NCBI GenBank assembly: GCA_963665085.2
Contig: CAXXXS010000001.1
Location: 62,001 to 126,000 of the forward strand
Direction of reading: 5' to 3'
Source: G963665085 sp963665085
GTDB taxonomy: Bacteria; Bacteroidota; Bacteroidia; Bacteroidales; JAAAOM01
Length of the DNA stretch: 64,000 bases
Below are positions 42,606 through 50,140 of the stretch, piece after piece (the stretch's first letter is position 1; every line of letters begins with the position of its first letter). The notes beneath the pieces were generated by a model that was given only the letters and a program-made list of their open reading frames with translations, had not been told where the DNA came from and searched no databases. The translations under genes were made by a program, and so were the position numbers.

Positions 42606-43646
42606 ATGCTTGATAACCGAGAACAACAAATAATTGATTTTATAAAGAAGACTGGAGAATGTTCTTCAAAAGAAATTTTTGATAATGTAGATATTTCAGC
42701 TAGCTATGCAACTCTCAAAAGAATTATCACAACTTTAAAAACTAATAATTATCTTACTTCATCGGGAAAAGGAAAAGGAACAAAATATATTTTATCACCT
42801 GCATTTGAACTTATCCAGCCCATTGATATTGAAGAATATTACAAGAAAGAAATAGACGAAAGACAGATTAAAGAAAATTTCAATTTTGCTATAATTAATG
42901 ATGTATTATGTAATAATAACTCGTTTACAGAACTTGAATTAGATAAATTAGCAGAACTTCAGAAGAAATACAAATCCAATATTTCTGAACTTACAGAGAA
43001 TGAGTATAAAAAGGAATTAGAAAGGCTAGCTATTGATTTAAGTTGGAAATCTTCTCAAATTGAAGGGAATACATATTCATTATTAGAAACAGAGAGATTA
43101 TTAAAAGAAAAAGAGACGGCTGCTGGAAAAACAAAGGAGGAAGCTATTATGCTCCTTAATCACAAAGAAGCACTGGATTTTATTGTCGAAAATGAAAACT
43201 ACCTGAATCCTTTGATTGTTTCAAGAATAGAGGATATTCATAGCATATTGACAAAAGAACTTGCAGTAGAACGTAATTTAAGAAAAAGACGTGTAGGTAT
43301 TTCAGGGACAAACTATAAACCACTTGATAATGAATTCCAGATTTTAGAAGCTCTGAGAAATACATGTGATGTGATAAACGCCAAGAAAAATATTTTTGAA
43401 AAGGCTCTGCTTGCATTGGTTCTGATTTCTTACATTCAACCATTTATGGATGGAAATAAAAGAACTGCAAGGATTGTTAGTAATGCAATATTAATGAACT
43501 ATAATTATTGTCCTTTATCGTTTAGAACAGTAGATTCTATTGATTACAAGAAAGCTATGTTGTTATTCTACGAACAGAATAACATATCAAGTTTCAAAGA
43601 AATATTTATAAATCAATTTGAATTTGCTGTTAGGACATATTTCTAG
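42606..43646 (+). CDS. Fic-family protein with N-terminal winged helix and Gln in place of the catalytic His
   Basis: 346 residues. A winged helix-turn-helix at residues 1-65 (QQIIDFIKKTGECSSKEIFD, ASYATLKRIITTLKTNNYLT) suggests DNA binding. The Fic domain follows, with the class-type inhibitory motif SSQIEGN (S/T-x-x-x-E-G/N) before the core and a Fic loop IQPFMDGNKRTARI. The canonical loop is H-P-F-x-D/E-G-N-x-R-x-x-R; here the codon is CAA (Gln) instead of His, while the rest is kept. Classical AMPylation needs the His, so the protein may be inactive or use other chemistry. Probably autoregulated through the AGCT sites upstream. Confidence 0.88.
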   Translation: MLDNREQQIIDFIKKTGECSSKEIFDNVDISASYATLKRIITTLKTNNYLTSSGKGKGTKYILSPAFELIQPIDIEEYYKKEIDERQIKENFNFAIINDVLCNNNSFTELELDKLAELQKKYKSNISELTENEYKKELERLAIDLSWKSSQIEGNTYSLLETERLLKEKETAAGKTKEEAIMLLNHKEALDFIVENENYLNPLIVSRIEDIHSILTKELAVERNLRKRRVGISGTNYKPLDNEFQILEALRNTCDVINAKKNIFEKALLALVLISYIQPFMDGNKRTARIVSNAILMNYNYCPLSFRTVDSIDYKKAMLLFYEQNNISSFKEIFINQFEFAVRTYF

Positions 43647-43823
43647 GATAAAAAACGAAATTTAGTAGCTATCAAACGACAATGTGATTTATTTTTCGAG
43701 CTGCGTTATACCGCTCCTGCTTTTCTATACCATGATTCAATTTACCATGCTTTATAACTGCTACACGTTGTAACGTACAAAAAACAACTTCGCAAATAAA
43801 CTGTTACCCTACAAAATAATAGT

Positions 43824-44216
43824 ATGGAAAAACAGATTGAATATTACGAGCAAAAGTTAAAATATGAGATGGATTCAGCTGATTTATATGAAGCCATAAA
43901 CCGAGAAGATAACATCGTTGTGATTGATGCACGGTCAAAAGAAACATACCAAATTGAACATATTCCGAATGCCATAAACTTACCGCATAGAGAAATGAGT
44001 GTAGAAAATACAAGTAGACTAGACAAGTCAATGCTTTACGTTACCTATTGCGATGGTATTGGCTGCAACGCATCAACAAAAGGAGCGTTAAACATGATAA
44101 GATTGGGATTTAAGGTTAAAGGGTTAATCGGTGGATTAGATTGGTGGAAAAGAGACGGATATCAAACTTATGGAGAAAAAGGGAATCAGGGAAAACCTAT
44201 TTCGTGTGGATGCTAA
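43824..44216 (+). CDS. Rhodanese-like sulfurtransferase
   Basis: 130 residues, one rhodanese domain: LYEAINREDNIVVIDARSKE, IPNAINLPHREMS, and the active-site loop LYVTYCDGIGCNASTKGALN with the persulfide-accepting cysteine (CDGIGC, followed by a second cysteine). GFKVKGLIGGLDWWKRDGYQ completes the fold, and the last residues are SCGC. It transfers sulfane sulfur in the cytoplasm; partner unknown. ATG at 43824. The 177 bases upstream contain GCTTTATAACTGC, also found at 39426. Confidence 0.88.
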   Translation: MEKQIEYYEQKLKYEMDSADLYEAINREDNIVVIDARSKETYQIEHIPNAINLPHREMSVENTSRLDKSMLYVTYCDGIGCNASTKGALNMIRLGFKVKGLIGGLDWWKRDGYQTYGEKGNQGKPISCGC

Positions 44217-44274
44217 GAGTATGATTATCAAATCAAAAAAAAACTCAAATACTACTCATTAAATAAAGCAAAAC

Positions 44275-44890
44275 GTGAAACTATCAAAAAAATCATAAAA
44301 CAATTGCTATTGAAATACTCCAAAACTTTTTATTAAAATTCGTCTCACGTCTTTCAACAATTCCATTCTTTAGTTTTGCTCAGGATTTTAATGTTGGAGA
44401 ACGATCAATTAATTATTTTGATAATCCAAGAAACAGACAGGTTAAAGCAGAATTTTGGTATCCTACTTCTGAAATTGACTCAATGTTTCAGAGAAAGACA
44501 GAATTACCTTTTCAACTACCACCAACAATAAGAGATGCTAAACCTATTGAAACAACATTTCCCTTAATCGTCATTTTACACGGACTAAACCGGGGACAGA
44601 AGTTACAAAACATCAAGAATAACAATAAAATATGTTTTGAAGTATCAAACATGGAAGGCTTAATCCTGGATGAGAAAGCTTGCGATGTAAACACAAAATA
44701 TCAAAGTATTGTGATTTTTGGTACTGCAGAAACACTCGACAGCAAAGAAGACAAGATAAAGGCTCTTAACCTGATTGTAAACAAGTACACTCCGCAGCTT
44801 TCCGGCCAGGAATACCCGGATAATATGTTAAAAGCTACAGGAATTTTAAAAATAAGCATTGATAGCATCACCGGTAAATTCTTTAAATAA
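44275..44890 (+). pseudogene. Chimeric pseudogene: alpha/beta hydrolase N-terminus joined to NimA-type flavin-fold C-terminus
   Basis: The first part, from a possible GTG at 44275 with a frameshift near 44333, encodes a signal-like segment and FSFAQDFNVGERSINYFDNP, RQVKAEFWYPTSEIDSM and ETTFPLIVILHG, the beginning of a secreted alpha/beta hydrolase (dienelactone-hydrolase or acetylhydrolase type). From LHGLNRGQK onward (about 44580) the frame becomes QNIKNNNKICFEVSNMEGLI, KYQSIVIFGTAETLDSKEDK, the C-terminal part of a pyridoxamine-5'-phosphate-oxidase-like (NimA family) protein. Only residues from 44483 have an ATG-started frame. Neither half is complete. It arose by recombination at the shared Leu-His-Gly codons, or a deletion. 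Confidence 0.7.
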
Positions 44891-44937
44891 AATGATGCAT
44901 ATTACAGGATAAACTAAAAAGAGTAGTAAGTTTAAAA

Positions 44938-45324
44938 ATGCAGACTTTTATTCATTATTTTTTACACTTAGTTTTTCCTTTTTTTATAGCTTTTATCTTC
45001 TTCCGGAGAGATTGGCAAAAGGTTTACCTTATCTTAATCGCAACAATGCTGGTAGACTTAGATCATTTATTGGCCAGTCCAATTTTTGAGGCAAACAGGT
45101 GCAGCATAAATTTTCATCCCTTGCATACCTATTATGCAATAATTGTATATGTTGCACTGCTCCTTTTTCGCAAACCTTATCGTATAATAGGGATCGGATT
45201 GGTTTTTCATATGATTACGGATTTAACCGACTGTTTGATAATGTATTCAAATTGTAAAGAATGTTTCTCTGGTTCTCCTGCTATTGAATTATTAAAATTT
45301 ATCTCCGGGATATTTAAAACTTAA
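44938..45324 (+). CDS. DUF6122-family membrane protein
   Basis: 128 residues with three or four helices: HYFLHLVFPFFIAFIFFRRD, VYLILIATMLVDLDHLLASP, YYAIIVYVALLLFRKPYRII and GIGLVFHMITDLTDCL. The motifs LVDLDHLLASPIFEANRCSI and FHPLHTYYAI carry conserved acidic and histidine residues that could bind a metal, in the style of membrane hydrolases of the YdjM/DUF457 kind. Function unknown. ATG at 44938. Confidence 0.75.
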   Translation: MQTFIHYFLHLVFPFFIAFIFFRRDWQKVYLILIATMLVDLDHLLASPIFEANRCSINFHPLHTYYAIIVYVALLLFRKPYRIIGIGLVFHMITDLTDCLIMYSNCKECFSGSPAIELLKFISGIFKT

Positions 45325-45377
45325 TAATTGGTGCGTATCATTCTTTTCTTATTGATGGCTAACATAAAAACAATGAT

Positions 45378-46124
45378 ATGAAAAACGAGTTAAAACCTTT
45401 CTGGACAAAACTTTTTAGTTTCAACTGGAAATTTGGTCTTTTTCTGATCCTGTTGATTTGTATTCCTCGTTTTTTTCTCGTCTTGCACGCCAACAAAACA
45501 TCTAACTATAGTTCCATCGGACTTATCATGACCATCTCTGCCATTGCTCCTTTTTTGTTTTTAAGCAAACACGGAAGAAAAACCATTGGAATACAAAGAC
45601 CACAAAACATATCCTGGTTATTCCTTGGACTTTTTTTCGGCGTTATCTCCAGTATCCTCATCTTTTATTTAGGAACATTGCTTTATGGAAATTCAATAGA
45701 AAACTGGTATGTCTATATTGGAAAATCATACAACATACCTGGTGGAATCAGCCCCCATAACAAATTTATTATGTTTGTTATTATGGCTGGCACAGGAATG
45801 ATTTTTAGTCCCATTGGAGAAGAATTATTTTTCAGGGGAATTGTACATTCCAGTTTTGCAAAATCAGTTGGAGAATTTAAAGCTTCTATCATCGATAGTG
45901 CCGCATTTGCCTTCACCCATATCTCTCACTTTGGTTTAATCTATACAACTAACAAATGGGAATTTTTAACTTTCCCTAGCGCAATTTGGGTTATTTGCAT
46001 GTTTCTGGTAAGTGTTCTGTTTTATCAATGCAGAAAAAAATCTGGTTCCTTGTTGGGGGCTATACTTTGTCATGCTACTTTCAACCTGGGCATGATTTAT
46101 TGTATCTTTTATCTTTTAAATTAA
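45378..46124 (+). CDS. CPBP-family intramembrane metalloprotease
   Basis: 248 residues, about eight helices. The CPBP (Abi) motifs are present: EELFFRG with the Glu-Glu and Arg, FAFTHISHFG (Phe-x-x-x-His) and LCHATFNLG with the second histidine and Asn. The family includes eukaryotic CAAX proteases and bacterial bacteriocin self-immunity proteins; it cleaves peptides in the membrane. The last gene of the one-direction accessory stretch; ends four bases before the convergent esterase. ATG at 45378. Confidence 0.9.
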   Translation: MKNELKPFWTKLFSFNWKFGLFLILLICIPRFFLVLHANKTSNYSSIGLIMTISAIAPFLFLSKHGRKTIGIQRPQNISWLFLGLFFGVISSILIFYLGTLLYGNSIENWYVYIGKSYNIPGGISPHNKFIMFVIMAGTGMIFSPIGEELFFRGIVHSSFAKSVGEFKASIIDSAAFAFTHISHFGLIYTTNKWEFLTFPSAIWVICMFLVSVLFYQCRKKSGSLLGAILCHATFNLGMIYCIFYLLN

Positions 46125-46127
46125 TTT

Positions 46128-47390
46128 CTATTTCAGATTTAAATCTGCAAACTTTATAAACTGTTCCCAATCATATTCCGTAACATCGTGTTTCCCCGTT
46201 CGGACATGGTAGCCAATAGTATGTTGAATGGGTTGGTTTACATCCGGAAAAATATCCGTTTCCAAACCTTTCTTTCCATATAAGTGATATACAGGTGTGG
46301 CATTTAACGCAGAAAGAAATTCACCTTTGGGATCTGCCCATTGATCTTCTTCTGCGCTGGCAATATAAATAGGCCTGGGTGCAATTAATGCTATTAATAA
46401 ATGTTGATCTACAGGTAAGGCATCTTCATTGTTGTTATAAGAATCAAAATTCTTACAACACCAATGGGGAAAATTTTTATTCATTTCACTGATTGACTCT
46501 CCTATTCGTCTTCTTGATAGAGATGCGCCTCCACAACCCGAATTATTTGAAATCACCATCGCAAATCGTTGATCCTGAGCACCGGCCCAAAGAGCTGTCT
46601 TTCCAAGTCTGGAATGCCCCATTACAATAATCTTTGATTTATCAACAGCTTCATCTTTTTCGAGATAATCCATTGCTTTGGTTAATCCCCATGCCCATGC
46701 AGAAATAGCTCCCCACTCGTTATCAGCTGGTCTGGTCTGATTTTCTGTATAGAAAAAAGGATGGATACCATCAGAGAAATCATTCTTATCAGGATCAATC
46801 TCTTCATAATACATCGTAGCAAGACCATATCCGGCATCTATAATTTTTTCAACAGGCCACCTGCTTTTGCCTTTCCCACGGGATTGCTCAGGTTCCAGCT
46901 TATTTTCATCTTTAGCATTCGCTTGTTTCTGAAGCCATACTTCTGAAACCAACACCTCTTTATCATCAACAACAGTTTGATTCCCTCCAAAATTATACGC
47001 CAAAAAAAGAGGTGCTTTTTTCACATTCTTCGGAAGACAAACAAGTAGATTGACATCCAACTTTTTGTCTTGTTTTTCAAAAGTTAGTTTCACCTGTTTC
47101 CTAATTGCCTTACCATTGAAAGCATCCTGACTTTCTTCCAAAATTTCATACGAGGTAATATCCAACTCTCCCGGAATTTTCCCATAAACTTGTTCTTCAA
47201 ACAAACTTAATATTTCAGGACGGCGTTCCTGCTCCCATATTTCTGAAGTTTTTACCTTCTGTCCACTCAACAAAACCAATGGATCGGGTAATGTATAATC
47301 CGGGATTTTTGATTCATCGTAATTCGCTTGATTCTGTGCATTTAAAACCAACACAAAAGACAATAATGTTATTAAAAGTTTTAGTTTCAT
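46128..47390 (-). CDS. Exported CE15-like glucuronoyl esterase (alpha/beta hydrolase)
   Basis: 420 residues with a signal peptide (MKLKLLITLLSFVLVLNAQ). The nucleophile elbow is IIVMGHSRLGKTALWAGAQD; the CE15 continuation VISNNSGCGGASLSRRRIGE is present, the acid lies in YIASAEEDQWADPKGEFL and the histidine in GKHDVTEYDWEQFIKFAD. CE15 enzymes split the ester between lignin alcohols and 4-O-methylglucuronic acid of xylan; some members act on other sugar acid esters. Upstream and divergent lies a second exported esterase. Activity on xylan is inference. Confidence 0.8.
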   Translation of the reverse strand: MKLKLLITLLSFVLVLNAQNQANYDESKIPDYTLPDPLVLLSGQKVKTSEIWEQERRPEILSLFEEQVYGKIPGELDITSYEILEESQDAFNGKAIRKQVKLTFEKQDKKLDVNLLVCLPKNVKKAPLFLAYNFGGNQTVVDDKEVLVSEVWLQKQANAKDENKLEPEQSRGKGKSRWPVEKIIDAGYGLATMYYEEIDPDKNDFSDGIHPFFYTENQTRPADNEWGAISAWAWGLTKAMDYLEKDEAVDKSKIIVMGHSRLGKTALWAGAQDQRFAMVISNNSGCGGASLSRRRIGESISEMNKNFPHWCCKNFDSYNNNEDALPVDQHLLIALIAPRPIYIASAEEDQWADPKGEFLSALNATPVYHLYGKKGLETDIFPDVNQPIQHTIGYHVRTGKHDVTEYDWEQFIKFADLNLK

Positions 47391-47543
47391 TTTTTTAAGT
47401 TAATTAGTTCATTTTCAAATTTACATATTTAAGGTATATCAAAAACAGAAAAGTTCAGATGAATCTGATTACCCAAAAGAACAACACATGGATTTTACTA
47501 TATTTGCCCCTCATAATTTAATCCTGACACTTTTTTTTACTCT

Positions 47544-49052
47544 ATGATAAGACCAATTAAAAAAAAAGTTATTAGCATATACTTTCTTCTTTCACTCCTG
47601 TTAATCTTTTTTTTAATTCAAGGATATTCTGTTATAAATAAAAAAAACAAAAACGGTAATAACCAGAAACATTTTACCATATTAGGACTAGGAGATTCTA
47701 TCACAGAAGGTATCGACAAAAACAGAAGCTATCTATATCCACTTTGGAGAAAACTTTTTAAAGCTGGTTATAGTGTAGAATTTATTGGCCCAAACACACA
47801 TAAGTGCCCAATTGGGAGTATAATGAATGCCGGGTTCAGTGGAAAGAATGCTGAATATCTTGATTCAATAATTGACAGTGTTTACTGGAAATACCCAGCA
47901 GATATTGTATTACTTCATACCGGGCACAATCATTTTGCAGATGAGAATCCCATTGAAGGCATACTAATTGCGCAGAAATCAATCATTAATAAAATTATTG
48001 CTATCAATCCTGATGTAAAAATTTTTGTTGCTCAAGTTATCACAAGTGGAAAACTACCAAAATATTCATACATCCCGGAATTAAACAAACAAATATCGCT
48101 ATATATAAAACAATTAAAAGATGATGGATTCCCTGTAACCTTAGTTAATCAGGCGGCAAATTTTAACTGGGAGATACATTGCAATGCCGACAAAGTTCAT
48201 CCAAATTACGAAGGAGCAGAACAAATGGCCAATACATGGTTTCTGGCAATTGATTCGGAGTTAAAAAAAGAAAATACCCCAAAACCATTCAACCCTGAGA
48301 TTGCAAACTATAAAAACATAGATAGCACAGCGTTAAATCTACATATATTCAAACCTGAAAATAAAAACCTTAAAGATAAAACACCTGCAATTATTTTCTT
48401 TTTTGCTGGAGGCTGGTCTTTTGGTTCTCCATTTCAATTTTACAAAGAATGTAAGTATTATGCTTCAAAAGGATTAGTAGCAATAAGTGCAGAATATCGA
48501 ATTAACTCCGTACATAACTCAACCGTTTTCGAAAGTGTTAGTGATGCTAAATCTGCCATTCGGTGGGTAAGAGAGAACGCCGAGAAATACAATATCGACA
48601 CAAATAAAATTATTGCAGCCGGAGCTTCTGCCGGGGGACATATTGCCGCTGCTGCGGGTACTATAAATAAGTTCGATGAGATTAGTGAGAATAAATCAAT
48701 TAGCTCAAAACCCAATTTACTTTTGTTATATTACCCGGTTGTGGACAATGGCCCGGATGGATATGGCCCTGAATATATCAAACAAAGGTATACTGAAATT
48801 TCACCATTACACAATATAAACTCTTCAACTCCGCCAACTTTAATGATAGTTGGAACAAAAGACCCATATCTATCATTAGAACAAGCCCGCCAGTTTAAAC
48901 AGAAAATGGAAGCAAATGGCAATTCCTGCGAATTAAAATTATATGAAAATGCAGGACATCCTATATTCTATTACAGAAAGGGCCCTTCCGAATATTATAA
49001 TCGTATCATTAAAGACTCTGACTCTTTTTTAAAAAAGCACAACTATTTATAA
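47544..49052 (+). CDS. Exported two-domain esterase: SGNH hydrolase fused to alpha/beta hydrolase
   Basis: 502 residues with an N-terminal signal or anchor helix (IYFLLSLLLIFFLIQGYSVI). Residues about 45-245 are an SGNH/GDSL domain: ILGLGDSITEG with the nucleophile Ser and ADKVHPNYEGAEQMA with the Asp-x-x-His; block III reads HTGHNHF rather than the usual GxND. Residues about 260-500 form a BD-FAE/esterase-type alpha/beta hydrolase: IIFFFAGGWSFGSP oxyanion region, AAGASAGGHIAAAAG nucleophile, MIVGTKDPY acid and YENAGHPIFYY histidine. Likely removes acyl groups from plant or algal polysaccharides. Confidence 0.85.
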   Translation: MIRPIKKKVISIYFLLSLLLIFFLIQGYSVINKKNKNGNNQKHFTILGLGDSITEGIDKNRSYLYPLWRKLFKAGYSVEFIGPNTHKCPIGSIMNAGFSGKNAEYLDSIIDSVYWKYPADIVLLHTGHNHFADENPIEGILIAQKSIINKIIAINPDVKIFVAQVITSGKLPKYSYIPELNKQISLYIKQLKDDGFPVTLVNQAANFNWEIHCNADKVHPNYEGAEQMANTWFLAIDSELKKENTPKPFNPEIANYKNIDSTALNLHIFKPENKNLKDKTPAIIFFFAGGWSFGSPFQFYKECKYYASKGLVAISAEYRINSVHNSTVFESVSDAKSAIRWVRENAEKYNIDTNKIIAAGASAGGHIAAAAGTINKFDEISENKSISSKPNLLLLYYPVVDNGPDGYGPEYIKQRYTEISPLHNINSSTPPTLMIVGTKDPYLSLEQARQFKQKMEANGNSCELKLYENAGHPIFYYRKGPSEYYNRIIKDSDSFLKKHNYL

Positions 49053-49164
49053 TCTATTTATCACGGATAACATTCTATCAGATAGAAACAACAACTTTTT
49101 TGTCTCAATTGAATTAACTATTTAATAGTTTTACAATCAAAGAATCATTCGAAAAAAACAAAAA

Positions 49165-50094
49165 ATGAAAATAGCAATTATAGGTACAGGAGGAGTAGGT
49201 GGATATTTCGGAGGGAAATTAGCACAAGCCGGAAATGATGTAACATTCATTGCCCGGGGAGAACATCTGAAAGCAATCCGAAATAGCGGGTTAACTGTCA
49301 AAAGTATTCTCGGCGATTTTAAAATTGAAAATGTAAAAGCAACAGATAAAATAACTGATTTAGACAAACCCGATTTAATTATCCTTGGCGTAAAAGCCTG
49401 GCAGATAAAAGAAATCAGGACTGATATTAAAACAATCATGCAGCCCAACACCTTGGTTTTACCTTTGCAGAATGGAATTATGGCAGCAGACGAACTTTCT
49501 GAAAAAATTGACAAAAAAAATATCTTGGGAGGCTTATGCAGAATTATCAGTAAAATTGAATCCCCTGGGGTAATTAAACATTTAGGTGTTAAACCTACTA
49601 TTGTTTTTGGTGAGCTTGACAAATCAAAAACCGAACGAATTTCTGAAATTCATAAACTTTTTACTGCAGCAGGAATTGAATCAAAAATATCAGGAGATAT
49701 TGAAGCAGATTTATGGCGAAAGTTTATTGCCATATGCGTTAGCGGACTTTTAGCAGTTTCTCATACTACATACGGAGAACTGAGAGAATTAAAAGAGACA
49801 AGAAAGATGATGATTGATTTACTTTCTGAGATTTATCTTCTCTCTCAAAAAATAGGAGTAAAAATAGAACCTGACTTTTTAGAAAAAACAATCTCTTTCA
49901 TTGATACGTTTCCTTATAAAACAACCTCTTCATTAACAAGAGATGTCTGGGAAGGAAAACCTTCGGAGATAGAATACCAAAATGGCACTGTTGTTAAATT
50001 AGGGATAAAACACGGAGTGGAAACTCCCGTAAACAGTTTTGTTTATAATTGCATTTTACCCCAGGAAATAAAAGCAAGAGGCTTGAAGAAATAA
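49165..50094 (+). CDS. panE: 2-dehydropantoate 2-reductase
   Basis: 309 residues of the ApbA/PanE family. The N-terminal NADP-binding Rossmann motif is IAIIGTGGVGGYFGGKLAQA; the substrate region has PLQNGIMAADELSE, and the catalytic lysine lies in DLWRKFIAICVSGLLAVSHT. It reduces ketopantoate to pantoate in pantothenate and coenzyme A synthesis, in the cytoplasm. The C-terminal domain (YKTTSSLTRDVWEGKPSEIE YQNGTVV) is complete. ATG at 49165. Paralogues with other substrates exist, so the precise substrate is likely but not certain. Confidence 0.88.
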   Translation: MKIAIIGTGGVGGYFGGKLAQAGNDVTFIARGEHLKAIRNSGLTVKSILGDFKIENVKATDKITDLDKPDLIILGVKAWQIKEIRTDIKTIMQPNTLVLPLQNGIMAADELSEKIDKKNILGGLCRIISKIESPGVIKHLGVKPTIVFGELDKSKTERISEIHKLFTAAGIESKISGDIEADLWRKFIAICVSGLLAVSHTTYGELRELKETRKMMIDLLSEIYLLSQKIGVKIEPDFLEKTISFIDTFPYKTTSSLTRDVWEGKPSEIEYQNGTVVKLGIKHGVETPVNSFVYNCILPQEIKARGLKK

Positions 50095-50101
50095 ATCAAC
50101 A

Positions 50102-50129
50102 CTTCCATGTCTCATTCAGACAATGGAAG
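50102..50129. terminator. Hairpin between convergent panE and valS
   Basis: CTTCCATGTCT (50102-50112) pairs with AGACAATGGAAG (50118-50129), 11 bp with one bulge and a 5-base loop. It stands at the end of both genes but has no strong T run on either side. Confidence 0.4.
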
Positions 50130-50140
50130 GTTGTCTCTAT

